Shown piece by piece: positions 43,075 to 52,081 of a stretch of 64,000 nt of DNA. Source of the stretch: Cohnella hashimotonis. GTDB taxonomy: Bacteria > Bacillota > Bacilli > Paenibacillales > Paenibacillaceae. The position numbers were made by a program, and so were the translations under genes. The notes below the pieces were generated by a model that was not told the DNA's origin, did not search any database, and saw only the letters and a list, made by a program, of their open reading frames with translations. Position 1 is the first letter of the stretch. The number at the start of each line of letters is the position of its first letter. The DNA lies in contig NZ_JAGRPV010000001.1 in the NCBI RefSeq assembly GCF_030014955.1, positions 5,022,001 through 5,086,000 on the forward strand. Direction: 5' to 3'.

Positions 43075-43117
43075 AAAAGGGATAATCCTTTGAATGTCTC
43101 ATCGGATTATCCCTTTT
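43075..43117 (-). other. Intercistronic hairpin between binding-protein and permease genes (operon B)
   Basis: AAAAGGGATAATCC pairs perfectly with GGATTATCCCTTTT (14 pairs, 15-base loop). The U-rich arm could make it a partial terminator. It sits where the GC-rich hairpin lies in operon A. Confidence 0.65.
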
Positions 43118-43125
43118 ACGATTAA

Positions 43126-44496
43126 TTAGAAACCTTCTGTTTTGGCGGCTTTGTTCACCTTGGCGTAATCCTTGTACCAATCGTCAAGCGCTTGCGCCGG
43201 CGCCTTGCCCGCCATCATGTCGTTGACGTGCTTGTTGAAGTCGCCCAGCTGGAAGTTCGGATCGAGGTATCCGAGCAGGAACGGCGCGGCCGGAATGTTG
43301 TTCGCGGCGATCATGTCGGCCATCGATTGCTGAAAGTGATTGAGGCCGACCGTGAAGTCCTTGTACGGGGAGATGCCCGATCCAGGCGTGCCGTCTTTGG
43401 TGTTCAGCAAAATGAAGTTGTCCTTTTGCGTCGCAAAATTGATGAAGTCGTTCGCTTCGGCCTTATGCTTCGCGTTGACCGGAATCGACATTGCGGCTTC
43501 GTCCGTCGGCGGGAACGTAGCGGCGATATAATCGTCGCCGAGCGTGAACGGCATGTAGCCGAGCTTTTCCGCCTTGGCCTTGTCTTCCTTTTCGAAGTCG
43601 CCGTAGGTGACGTCCGGATAAAACTCCATGGCGATCGTGCCGTCGAGCAGTCCCTTCTGGATGATCGGCTGATCGGAGGACAGATAATCCTTCGCGATGT
43701 ACTTCTTCAAGCTCACGTACCGGTTAATCATCTCAAGGTATTCGGGAGAATCGGCCGGCTTGATCTTGTTCGTCGAGATTTGCTTCGCAAGGTCCGGATT
43801 TTTGGCAAATACGTACGCGCCGCCGACGAGGTAAGGCTGGTTGGCCGTCCAGGTCGATTTGCCTGCGAGACCGAGCGGGGTGACGCCCATCGCGAGCAGC
43901 TTGTCGGCTGCGGCGATGAACTCTTGATACGTCTTCAGCGGCACCTTGATGCCGGCCTTGTCGAATACTTCCGTGTTATAAATGACGCCATAGAAGCTGT
44001 GCGGCGCGACCGGCGCTTGATAGAACTTGCCGTCGATCGTCGTGACTGCCGCGACTGTCGGGTCGATGCGATCGAGGATCGGTCCCGTGATCGGCTCCAG
44101 GAAGTTGGCCGGGATGTAGTTGAAGCCTTTATTGTGGAACAGCAGGTCCGGCGCGTCGTTCGTAGACATCTTGGTCTTCATGACGTTGAGGTATTGATCG
44201 TCCGGCACGACTTCCTGCTTGATCTTGTTGCCGGTAGCGGCTTCGTACGCTTTGAGCATATCTTGAACGCCGGAGCCGGCCATCCAGGAGGTCGGGCCCA
44301 TGAACGTCAATTCGACGGGATCTTTGGCCGGCGCCGCCGATTCCGATGCCGCAGCCGAGCTGGCCGGCGCAGAGCCGCTTGGAGCAGCGCTTTCTCCCGC
44401 CGCGTTGTTATTGTTGTTTCCTCCGCATGCCGCCAGTGTGGTGGATAACGCCAGAATGAGACCAAGTGAGACCGATAACTTTCTTTTGTTTGCCAT
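43126..44496 (-). CDS. Extracellular sugar-binding lipoprotein of ABC importer, operon B
   Basis: The 456-residue lipoprotein has a lipobox LAAC (TTLAACGGNN) near 23, an Ala/Ser/Pro linker and a family 1 binding fold (YEAATGNKIKQEV, MSTNDAPDLLFHNKG, YNTEVFDKAGI). It is paralogous to the operon A protein (10325-11665). It lies 198 bp after the GH78 gene, so it may have its own promoter. GGGGGT lies upstream of the ATG. A rhamnose-containing oligosaccharide is a reasonable ligand given the GH78 neighbour, but this is inference. Confidence 0.94.
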   Translation of the reverse strand: MANKRKLSVSLGLILALSTTLAACGGNNNNNAAGESAAPSGSAPASSAAASESAAPAKDPVELTFMGPTSWMAGSGVQDMLKAYEAATGNKIKQEVVPDDQYLNVMKTKMSTNDAPDLLFHNKGFNYIPANFLEPITGPILDRIDPTVAAVTTIDGKFYQAPVAPHSFYGVIYNTEVFDKAGIKVPLKTYQEFIAAADKLLAMGVTPLGLAGKSTWTANQPYLVGGAYVFAKNPDLAKQISTNKIKPADSPEYLEMINRYVSLKKYIAKDYLSSDQPIIQKGLLDGTIAMEFYPDVTYGDFEKEDKAKAEKLGYMPFTLGDDYIAATFPPTDEAAMSIPVNAKHKAEANDFINFATQKDNFILLNTKDGTPGSGISPYKDFTVGLNHFQQSMADMIAANNIPAAPFLLGYLDPNFQLGDFNKHVNDMMAGKAPAQALDDWYKDYAKVNKAAKTEGF

Positions 44497-44694
44497 CGTC
44501 TGTAACCCCCATTAGTTGAAAATACGTGCGTCGTATCCTGCCCTTTTCAGCTTTCGGTCAACGTTGCAGCATGCCTCTCCTCCCAAGCCCGGTCGGTCAA
44601 TTGCGCCGACTGCCCCTTCATTTTACTGTGTTAACATTCCCTTGATATATAGAAAAACGTACAGGCTCTTCTTGAATATTGAACGCAAGTATAA

Positions 44695-47600
44695 TCAGCC
44701 GCACGCAAAACGGTAAGTGCCCGATCCGACCTCCAGCTGCCAATAGCGCTCGTCTTCGCCGACGATCCGGACGCCATCTGCCGCCTCCGCGTCTTGGCCG
44801 TTTTCCGTCAGCTTCCCGCTCCCCGCCTTGGGTACGTAGACGAGAGCCGACGTATTGACGGGCACCGTTACTTCGTGGACAAGCCCCTCCGCGGTGGTTT
44901 GCCACGACGATCCGAGCCGTCCCCGGACCGTCTCGATCGTGGCGCTCGCGAACGTCATATCGCCCAATATATACGGCTTGATGACGCTCGTCTTATAGCC
45001 GCCTGGCATCGTCTTGATGCCTGCGAGATGCTTGAAGAACCAATCGTCGATCGTGCCGAGGAAATAATGGTCGTAGGACCGCGTCTTCGACTCCCACGCT
45101 TCCCAGAAGGAGGTGCCGCCTTCCGCCAGGCAATAGCCCCAGCTCGGGAACGTCTCCTTCGTCGCGAGCGTATAAGCGACATCGCCCCGGCCGTGCTCGG
45201 TGAGCACCGGCGCCAGATACTTCGTGCCGAAGCAGCCCGTGTCCAGATGTCCGTCCTTGCTCTCCATAATGTCGCGCGCCAGGCGTTCGACGACGCGATC
45301 GATCTCGCCCTCCGGCGCGATGCCGAATGCCACCGGAAGCACGTTGGACGTCTGCCGGTAGCCGGCCTCGATCTCCGTGTGGTACTCGGCGCCTTCGCGA
45401 TCGTATAACTTCTCGTTTGTCGCTTCAGCCAGCCGTGCCTGCGCGTCCGCGAAATAAGCGGCGTCCTCCGGCTTGCCCAGCACGGCGGCGATTTGCGACA
45501 TCAGCGTACAGCTGTAGCAGACGTATGCCGTCGCCAACAGCGTGCCGCCCTCAGGGCCGATGAACGGACCCGGCACGGCCCAATCCGCATAGCTCTCGTC
45601 CGAGCTTAAGCCGTCCTTCAGCCTGTCCAGCTCGTACTGCATGTAACGCTTCATGCCGTCGTAATGCTTGCGCAGCGTCTCCTTGTCCCCGTAATATTCG
45701 TACAGCGTCCAAGGCACGATGAGGAAGGCGCTCATCCAGGCAGGCGTCGGCGTCAGGTACAGGAACGGTCCGGGGCAGGTATGGGCGACTTCGCCTCCCG
45801 GCTGCTGCGAATCGGCGATGTCCTGCGTCCACTTGGCGAAAAAGGCGGACATATCGAAGTTCATCGAAGCGCAATCCGCAATCGCTTGCCCGTCGCCCGT
45901 CCAGCCTCTTTTCTCGTGGAACGGGGTATCCGTCGGAATGCTGTGGAAGTTGTTGAGCAGCGTATTTTTCATGGCCTGATGAATGCGGTTCAACAAGTCG
46001 TTCGAGCTGTCGAAGGCGCCGATTGTCGTGAGATCGTTATGGAAAACGCGGGCTTCGACGGACACCGGCTTCACGGCGCTCTCGATCTGGATGTAGCGGA
46101 AGCCCTTGTAGCTGAACTTCGGCTCCCAGGTCTCGATGCCGTCGCCGCCCGCGATGTACACGTCCTCCTGCGGATTTTCCCAGAACTGATGGTCGTAGCC
46201 TTCCTTCCATATATCGAGCGAGCCATTCTCGCGTTGAATCTCTCCGTAGATAAGCTTCACGCTCGTGCCTCTGGGCGCCTGCACCGTCAGCCTGGCCCAG
46301 CCCGCCGTGATGAGGCCGGCATCGTAGACGTAGACGTTCGGGGCCGGACTCGACAGGTACGCGCACGGAATGGTCTCTACGACGCGAATCGGGGGGACGA
46401 AGGCGGACTCGACGCTGCCGTCGTACGGCAGCATCGTATGGGCGGCCGTCCAGTCGCCGTCCTCGTAGCCCGCAAGCTGCCAGCCTGCGCGTTCCAGCCT
46501 GGCGTCGTACTTGTCGCCGTACCAGATGTTGTCGTCCACCGTCGGACCGTCCGCCGTCCGCCATGAGCCGTCGGTTGCGATCGTCTCGTTCGTGCCGTCC
46601 GCGTATTCGATCCGCAGCTGCGCCAGTACCTTCGGTTCGATCGTGCCCGTGGCGGGATCGGGACGGCTGAAGTTGTCGCCGATCCAGTCTTTGCCGTAGG
46701 CGTAATGACCGCGTCCGAGCTCAAAAGCGAGACAGTTCGGCCCTTCGCTCAGCAGCTCCGTGCCGTCGAACGTAATCGCGTACGTACGCTTGGGGAATTG
46801 CGTATAATCCGGCTGCAGCAGCCCGTCCCCGAGCCGCTTACCGTTCAGATGCGCTTCGAAGTAGCCCAGGCAGGCGACATGCAGCCTGGCGGACTTCACC
46901 GCCCGCTTCGCCCGGAATTCTTTGCGAAGCAGCGGCGCGGAGCCTCTGCGGCGAACGACGCCCCACGGCGCGTCGCCGTAAGACGCGATCGTCCGCGACG
47001 GCGCCCAGGCGGCATCGTCGTGATCGGCAAGCTTCCAGGCCGGCGCCGTCGCATCCGTCGCATCCGCCCCGGCCGACACGCGCCACGTCTCGTCCGTCAG
47101 GATCGTCTCGACCGTGCCGTCGTCATAGCCGAGCTCGAACTTGCCGATAATCCCCGCCTCGCCCGACTCGGTATGCTCTACGATCCATGACAGGACGTTG
47201 TCTCCGTCTCTCAGCTTGGCGGTAAAGTCGATATAGACGAACGGGGACGTCCAATCCTGCTTCCAGCGCGTATTGAGCTTCGCGATCGTGCTCCCGTTCA
47301 CGAAGACGGTGAACCGCGATCCGCCCGTGCCATGGAACAAGGCATAGCGAACCGTCCGGCCCGCCGGCACCCGGAAGGATTTGCGGAAATGGACGAGGCG
47401 GGGGGATTCGCCGGCGGCACTGTTAACCGGACTATCGGCGGCAGGGTCGGCGGAGGTCTCGCCGGCAGGGTTGTCCGTAGAACTCTCTGCCGAGTTGTCC
47501 GCAGCATTGTCCGAAGAGATATCGTCCGAGTTGTTCGACGAAAGGTCTAGAGCATGCCACGCCCACTTCGCTCCCGTCAGCGGATCGGGTCCCGTATCGC

Positions 47601-47982
47601 CGCCGATCCACTCGGCCGTCCACTCTTCAGGCCGCAGCAGTCCCGTCTCGAACCACGCGGGAGCGCTCCATTCGGAAGCCCGGCCGTCTTTGTCCCAGGC
47701 CATCGCCTTCCAGTAATACCGGCTTCCCGATTCCAGCGGCTTGCCCGCATAGTGAAGCTGCAGCGTTTCGTCGGATTCAACCTTGCCGCTGTCCCAGCAT
47801 TCGCCCGCTTCGCGGCCGAGCCGCTCCTCGTCGCGATCGACGACGATCCGGTACGCGGTCTGCCGCTCGCCGCGCCGGTCAGATGCCAGCTTCCAGCCGA
47901 ACAAAGGCTGCGTGCTGCCGATCCCGAGCGGATTAACGGTATTATCTGTCTTTAATTCGTAAAGCTTCAGCTTGTCGCTCAT
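44695..47982 (-). CDS. GH78 alpha-L-rhamnosidase
   Basis: The 1095-residue enzyme has the multi-domain GH78 order: an N-terminal Fn3-like part (TVNPLGIGSTQPLFGWKLASD; YRIVVDRDEERL), jelly-roll carbohydrate-binding domains (WIGGDTGP, RFTVFVNGSTIAKLN, ARLHVACLGYFEAHLNGKRLG), then the six-hairpin barrel with the general-acid motif DTPFHEKRGWTGDGQ and EGGTSFWEAWESKTRSYDH. It cleaves terminal alpha-L-rhamnose from glycans or glycosides. No signal peptide is visible, so it acts on imported oligosaccharides. Residues about 144-193 are an unusual D/S/N/A-rich stretch. GAGGTG lies 6 bases before the ATG. It lies between the CxCxxC protein and the operon B importer. Confidence 0.93.
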   Translation of the reverse strand: MSDKLKLYELKTDNTVNPLGIGSTQPLFGWKLASDRRGERQTAYRIVVDRDEERLGREAGECWDSGKVESDETLQLHYAGKPLESGSRYYWKAMAWDKDGRASEWSAPAWFETGLLRPEEWTAEWIGGDTGPDPLTGAKWAWHALDLSSNNSDDISSDNAADNSAESSTDNPAGETSADPAADSPVNSAAGESPRLVHFRKSFRVPAGRTVRYALFHGTGGSRFTVFVNGSTIAKLNTRWKQDWTSPFVYIDFTAKLRDGDNVLSWIVEHTESGEAGIIGKFELGYDDGTVETILTDETWRVSAGADATDATAPAWKLADHDDAAWAPSRTIASYGDAPWGVVRRRGSAPLLRKEFRAKRAVKSARLHVACLGYFEAHLNGKRLGDGLLQPDYTQFPKRTYAITFDGTELLSEGPNCLAFELGRGHYAYGKDWIGDNFSRPDPATGTIEPKVLAQLRIEYADGTNETIATDGSWRTADGPTVDDNIWYGDKYDARLERAGWQLAGYEDGDWTAAHTMLPYDGSVESAFVPPIRVVETIPCAYLSSPAPNVYVYDAGLITAGWARLTVQAPRGTSVKLIYGEIQRENGSLDIWKEGYDHQFWENPQEDVYIAGGDGIETWEPKFSYKGFRYIQIESAVKPVSVEARVFHNDLTTIGAFDSSNDLLNRIHQAMKNTLLNNFHSIPTDTPFHEKRGWTGDGQAIADCASMNFDMSAFFAKWTQDIADSQQPGGEVAHTCPGPFLYLTPTPAWMSAFLIVPWTLYEYYGDKETLRKHYDGMKRYMQYELDRLKDGLSSDESYADWAVPGPFIGPEGGTLLATAYVCYSCTLMSQIAAVLGKPEDAAYFADAQARLAEATNEKLYDREGAEYHTEIEAGYRQTSNVLPVAFGIAPEGEIDRVVERLARDIMESKDGHLDTGCFGTKYLAPVLTEHGRGDVAYTLATKETFPSWGYCLAEGGTSFWEAWESKTRSYDHYFLGTIDDWFFKHLAGIKTMPGGYKTSVIKPYILGDMTFASATIETVRGRLGSSWQTTAEGLVHEVTVPVNTSALVYVPKAGSGKLTENGQDAEAADGVRIVGEDERYWQLEVGSGTYRFACG
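47404..47550 (-). repeat. Low-complexity acidic Ser/Asp/Asn/Ala insertion inside the GH78 gene
   Basis: About 48 codons encode repeats of the type SSDNAADNSAESSTDN and TSADPAADSPVNSA between two parts of one jelly-roll domain. The codons vary, so it is not a simple DNA microsatellite. Confidence 0.75.
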
Positions 47983-48004
47983 AAGGTTCACCTCGCGAGT
48001 CGTC

Positions 48005-50002
48005 TTATTTCGTATAGAAAATCCGGCTCTGCCAAACGCCGACATTGTCTACGGACAGCGTCGGAAGCTGTCCTTCGACCATGTGCGCGACGCCCGCTTG
48101 ATGCTTGACGCTCGTGCCGTCCTGCAGCAGCTCATAGATGTCCTTGCCGGCAGTCTGCGGATAGCCGAGCTTGACCTCGAACGGTCCGGTCTCGTCGTAC
48201 GAAGCGTTCAGCAGCAGGATCAGCCAGTCGCGCTCGTCCGCCGCATACTTGACGAACGGGACGACACGCAGCGTTTTATCGATGTAGGCCGGAATATGGC
48301 CGTCCGTCAGCCAGTCGCCGATGCAGAGCAGCTGCTTGCGCTTGAAGCCGGAGTGAATCATCTGCCATGGCGCATACCCTTGAACGGCGACCCGGCCGCC
48401 CCATTCGTTCTCGAATACCGTCGACACGGGTCCCAGCTCGTCTTTCGTATAGCTCACGAGATTGCTGAGCACCCTTGTCTTGCCGCTTGTCGGCTTCAGC
48501 TCGTAGGCGACGCCTTTTTTCATCGAAAACCGGACGTCTCGCTGCTCGCCGGCGTCATCTCCGTTCAGCGGATCGTCGGTCAGCATCTCCGTCACGCCGT
48601 TATCGTACGTCCGCACGATCTCTGCGCCGCAGTATTCGCCAAGTCCCCTGGCCGTCACAATTTCAAGCGATTTGCCGTCCATCAGTACGCCGCCGCGAAG
48701 CATCTCCCGAAGCTCCTCGGTCGTATAGCCTTCCGCCGCGTTCTCGCTCAAGATCGTGCCGCGAGCCTCCGCCGCGTTCATGGACAGCGGGAAGCCGATC
48801 TCGCTCAGCGTATAGAAGTTCAGGCTGTTGTCGACGGACAGGCTGTCGAACCAGTTCCCGTTGTCCACCGTCCTTCTCGCCTCGTGAAGGTGGGACAGCG
48901 CCGGGTACATGCCGCCCGTCCCGTATGCGCCCGCGATCCGTTCGATTTCGGCCCAGCGGGGCCGGATCGCCGCGATCGCGTCCATCAGCTCGTGGTATTC
49001 TTCCAGCGAGCCCAGCTCTCCCCTCAAAGCGTCGAAGGCTACGCCGTTGCATCCCGATACGATGGCGGCCGTGCATTCCTCGATCGTGATGCGAACCGAC
49101 TTGGACAAGCGATGAAAGGGAAAGTTCTCGAGTTCATACTGGATGTCATTGACGAATTCGGGATAATGCGCGATCTGCCGGTTGATCTCATGCGCCTTGC
49201 GCACGAGTCCGAACGGCTTGGCATCGTCGAAGAAACCGCCGCCGGGCCTCGCTCTGCGCGCCTTCAGCGCGGAGAACCAGCCCGCATAGTCCACGCCCGT
49301 GTAAGTGGAAATGCCGAGACTGACCGTCATGAGGCCAAGCTCGATGCCGTCGTCCACGCGATGCACCGCTTCTTCGATATGCGCGAGCAGCCGCTCGATC
49401 GATTCGGCGTTTTGCCGCACCCAGCGATCCCGCGTCTCGCCGCCGTCCGGGGCGTTCAATACGTCGACCAGTTGCTCGCGCGAGAACGACGTGCCGTGCT
49501 TCCGGTTATAGATGTCGATACAGGTCGGGCAGAAGCAGGCATAATCGGTCGATCCGAGACCGAACATGCGAATGTCGTCGTCGACCCAGACGAACGAAGG
49601 CCCCGCTTCCGCGACGAGCGTGTACTTGCGGGCGATGTATTCGCGGAACGGTTCCGAATTGGGGCAGAAGGTGCTTTTGGAGGTCAAACCGTCCCGCCCG
49701 ACGGTCCCCTGGAACGGGACGGCGGGCAGCCAGTCCCACGCTTCGTCGAAGTGGCCGAGCGTCGCCAGCATGTTGATGCCCACGTTGTCGAAGCCGCTCG
49801 CGCGCAGCCGCGTCAGCCGGTCCTTCATGATGCGGCACAGCTCGCCGAACCAGTCGAGCGGGTTGTAGCCTTGGTGCCAATATTCGGTGAATAGCATGAT
49901 TTCGTCTACGGCGTCGCGGTGCTTTTGCAAAAAGTCGAGCAATTCCCTGAATCTTTCCTCCGATTCGTACCGGGGAACGAGAATGCGGAAGCTGAGTTTC
50001 AT
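48005..50002 (-). CDS. Unknown TIM-barrel glycosidase-like protein with DDDxR and CxCxxC motifs
   Basis: I do not recognise the family of this 665-residue protein. It has no signal peptide. A barrel-like N-terminal half carries LFTEYWHQGYNP, FVWVDDDIRMFG and the motif YACFCPTCIDIYN (near 155), followed by DRWVRQNAESIERLLAHIEEAVH. The C-terminal part is beta-rich (LLLNASYDETGPFEVKLGY), like the last domain of glycoside hydrolases. The DDDxR then CxCxxC order links it to the protein at 38943-40550. AAGGCGG lies upstream of the ATG. It precedes the GH78 gene by 22 bp, so both probably act on one substrate. Confidence 0.8.
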   Translation of the reverse strand: MKLSFRILVPRYESEERFRELLDFLQKHRDAVDEIMLFTEYWHQGYNPLDWFGELCRIMKDRLTRLRASGFDNVGINMLATLGHFDEAWDWLPAVPFQGTVGRDGLTSKSTFCPNSEPFREYIARKYTLVAEAGPSFVWVDDDIRMFGLGSTDYACFCPTCIDIYNRKHGTSFSREQLVDVLNAPDGGETRDRWVRQNAESIERLLAHIEEAVHRVDDGIELGLMTVSLGISTYTGVDYAGWFSALKARRARPGGGFFDDAKPFGLVRKAHEINRQIAHYPEFVNDIQYELENFPFHRLSKSVRITIEECTAAIVSGCNGVAFDALRGELGSLEEYHELMDAIAAIRPRWAEIERIAGAYGTGGMYPALSHLHEARRTVDNGNWFDSLSVDNSLNFYTLSEIGFPLSMNAAEARGTILSENAAEGYTTEELREMLRGGVLMDGKSLEIVTARGLGEYCGAEIVRTYDNGVTEMLTDDPLNGDDAGEQRDVRFSMKKGVAYELKPTSGKTRVLSNLVSYTKDELGPVSTVFENEWGGRVAVQGYAPWQMIHSGFKRKQLLCIGDWLTDGHIPAYIDKTLRVVPFVKYAADERDWLILLLNASYDETGPFEVKLGYPQTAGKDIYELLQDGTSVKHQAGVAHMVEGQLPTLSVDNVGVWQSRIFYTK

Positions 50003-50154
50003 CGGGGATACCGCCTTTTTTATAGGTTTATGGGTGGTTGTTTGATTCTGCGCGCACCCATTCCGCGCCCATTCATTGTAGAACCGCTTTCATCCGCGAG
50101 GAATAGAAAATCGTCCTGCCGCGTCTTCAAATATGTACGCTTTTGACGCATGCG

Positions 50155-50194
50155 AAAACGGCCCCGGACGATAGAAATCTATCATTAGGGCCGT
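50155..50194 (-). terminator. Terminator after PhyH gene
   Basis: ACGGCCC pairs with GGGCCGT, with an inner stem GATAGA/TCTATC, and four T follow on the minus strand. It separates the PhyH gene from the 665-residue protein gene, whose promoter must lie in 50003-50154. Confidence 0.7.
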
Positions 50195-50218
50195 CATTCT
50201 AAGCGACTCGCTTATGCC

Positions 50219-51052
50219 TCATTTATAAAGCGTGCTGTACACGATCGGGAAGTGCTCGCCCTCCATCAGTTCGCCTTTTTCCACCGTCACGTAGGGAAGC
50301 ATGGGATGCTTGCTGGTCGGCTCGTACCTGGTATGGCCGGGCATATAATGGACTGCGATCGCGCGCCGCTTCAGCTCCGACTTGTTGTGCGGGCTGCCAT
50401 GCCAGGTGAGGCTGTGGTGATAGCCCACTTGTCCTTTCTTGATCTCAAAGGGAACGGCTTCGACAACCGCCTCGGCCGGCAGCAGGTCGGGCTGCTTGTG
50501 GTAAGGCTTGAAGTCCTCCGTGCTCGCGAGATACTTTTGTTGATCTCCCCATTTATGGCTGCCGGGCACCATCCACATGCAGCCATTCTCGATAACGGCG
50601 TCGTCGAGCGCCACCCACGCGCTCACCAGGTCCGCCGGCTGGAGGATCGGCCACAGGGGATGATCCTGATGCCAGGGAGTCGGCCCGCCCGTGATCGGCG
50701 GTTTGTACTGGATCTGGTCGTGCCAGACGCGTACGGTATCCGTCTTGCACAGCTGGGCGATCTCTTCGCATATGACCGGATGGGCCGCATGCTGCAGGTA
50801 GGCGTCGCTGGCCATCCAGATATTGACGATCTGCACGACCTTGTCGCTGACGCTTTTTTTCATCCCTTTATATAAATTGTCAGCTTCCTCTTCGCGCATG
50901 TTGTGGTTGAGGACCGGCTTCTTCACCGATTCGCCCGCCATCACGCAGTCCAATTCTTCCCGCAGGCGTTCGACCTCCGCATCGCTTAGCACGACATCTC
51001 CCTTTATAAACCCGTTCCTCTCGAATTCCGCCAACCGGCTTGCGTTCAACAT
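50219..51052 (-). CDS. Phytanoyl-CoA dioxygenase (PhyH) family Fe(II)/2-oxoglutarate oxygenase
   Basis: The 277-residue protein has the iron site HxD in TPWHQDHPLW (near 126), the distal His in HHSLTWHGSPHN (near 217) and a following Arg in KRRAIAVHYMPG for 2-oxoglutarate. Bacterial PhyH proteins oxidise many small molecules and some lie in sugar or glycoside operons. It is divergent from an AraC regulator across 138 bp containing a strong palindrome, which suggests direct control. It ends at its own terminator, so it is monocistronic. The substrate is unknown. Confidence 0.9.
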   Translation of the reverse strand: MLNASRLAEFERNGFIKGDVVLSDAEVERLREELDCVMAGESVKKPVLNHNMREEEADNLYKGMKKSVSDKVVQIVNIWMASDAYLQHAAHPVICEEIAQLCKTDTVRVWHDQIQYKPPITGGPTPWHQDHPLWPILQPADLVSAWVALDDAVIENGCMWMVPGSHKWGDQQKYLASTEDFKPYHKQPDLLPAEAVVEAVPFEIKKGQVGYHHSLTWHGSPHNKSELKRRAIAVHYMPGHTRYEPTSKHPMLPYVTVEKGELMEGEHFPIVYSTLYK

Positions 51053-51087
51053 AGTCCTTGCACCTCTCCCTGTCCTTCAATATGATG

Positions 51088-51111
51088 TTGGTGATAGCGC
51101 TATCTTACCAA
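51088..51111. promoter_or_regulatory. Palindrome in PhyH/AraC divergent promoter region
   Basis: A perfect 12-bp palindrome GATAGCGCTATC (51093-51104) is flanked by TTGGT and TACCAA, giving a near-complete 24-bp inverted repeat. It also resembles a catabolite-response (CcpA) box but differs from the consensus at two places. It is a probable operator. Confidence 0.5.
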
Positions 51112-51190
51112 CCCGGAGAGATCCTGTATTTCCCGAAAACCAACAATCATTTGTGTTTTTTTAATCGATATGAAGGCGGGAGGCCGACCT

Positions 51191-52075
51191 ATGCAGATGC
51201 GTGAAGTGCCGCTCGACCGGATGATGCCTGCCGTCAACTTCGCGAACAGAAGCTCGGCCCGCGCCGGAGAGAATTGGGGACACCGGATCATTCCCGATTA
51301 TCAATTGTTCTACGTTGTATCGGGTCGCGCCGAGTTCAGGGCGGGAGATCGCGTCCATACGATAAGCGAAGGGGAATTCGTCTACTACGGTCCCGGATGC
51401 CCCACTTTCCTGTCGGTGACCGAACCGACTGACTTTTTCAGCCTCCACTTCCATTGGCATCGGGACAGTCCCGAACCCGTTCACCCCGGCCACGCGGTTC
51501 GCTTTGTGGAAGCGGGCATGTCTTGCAGAGAAATCGAAGCCCTGACGCTGCGGGGCGCAAATTTAGGCGATGCCGTCATGCCGACCGTAGCCTCCGTATC
51601 CGGACTGGAGCCGATTCTGACGCGGATGGTCCGGGAATATGAGCAAGAGCAAATCGGATATGCGTTCGCGCTTCGCGCGCTGATGATGCAGGCGATTACG
51701 CTCATTTTCAGGCAGCTGATCGCCGGAAACGGCCGTCGCGCGAAGGACAACCGAATCGAGCTTGCGATCCAAGCCATTCAAGGCCAGCCCGGCAACAACT
51801 GGTCCGTCTCCGAGCTGGCCGAGCTGTGCGGCTATCACCCGATTCATTTCTCCAAACTGTTCAAGGAAGAAGTCGGTCTCGCCCCCAAGCATTACATCAT
51901 CAGCGAGCGGGTCCGTCTCGCCAAGGCGGCGCTGCTGCATGGCGAGAAGATGAGCTCGATCTCGCTGAGACTGGGCTTTACGAGCATTCATTACTTCAGT
52001 CATCAATTCAAACTGATCACCGGGCTGACGCCATCGGAATTCCGGATGAACGGAAGCGCCGGCGAACAAACGTGA
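51191..52075 (+). CDS. AraC family transcriptional regulator
   Basis: The 294-residue protein has a cupin N-terminal domain (ISEGEFVYYGPGCPTFLSV; FSLHFHWHRD) and an AraC double HTH (VSELAELCGYHPIHFSKLFKEEVGLAPKHYI; SSISLRLGFTSIHYFSHQFKLITGLTPSEFR). The ATG at 51191 has GGAGG 7 bases upstream. The in-frame ATG at 51170 lacks a site. It is divergent from the PhyH gene and converges on the YesN regulator with 6 bp between stops. It likely controls the PhyH gene. Confidence 0.9.
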   Translation: MQMREVPLDRMMPAVNFANRSSARAGENWGHRIIPDYQLFYVVSGRAEFRAGDRVHTISEGEFVYYGPGCPTFLSVTEPTDFFSLHFHWHRDSPEPVHPGHAVRFVEAGMSCREIEALTLRGANLGDAVMPTVASVSGLEPILTRMVREYEQEQIGYAFALRALMMQAITLIFRQLIAGNGRRAKDNRIELAIQAIQGQPGNNWSVSELAELCGYHPIHFSKLFKEEVGLAPKHYIISERVRLAKAALLHGEKMSSISLRLGFTSIHYFSHQFKLITGLTPSEFRMNGSAGEQT

Positions 52076-52081
52076 TGAAGG

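Noticed and set aside
51092..51105. CcpA catabolite-response box
   Set aside because: TGATAGCGCTATCT differs from the consensus TGWAANCGNTNWCA at two positions, so it is kept only as a general palindrome.
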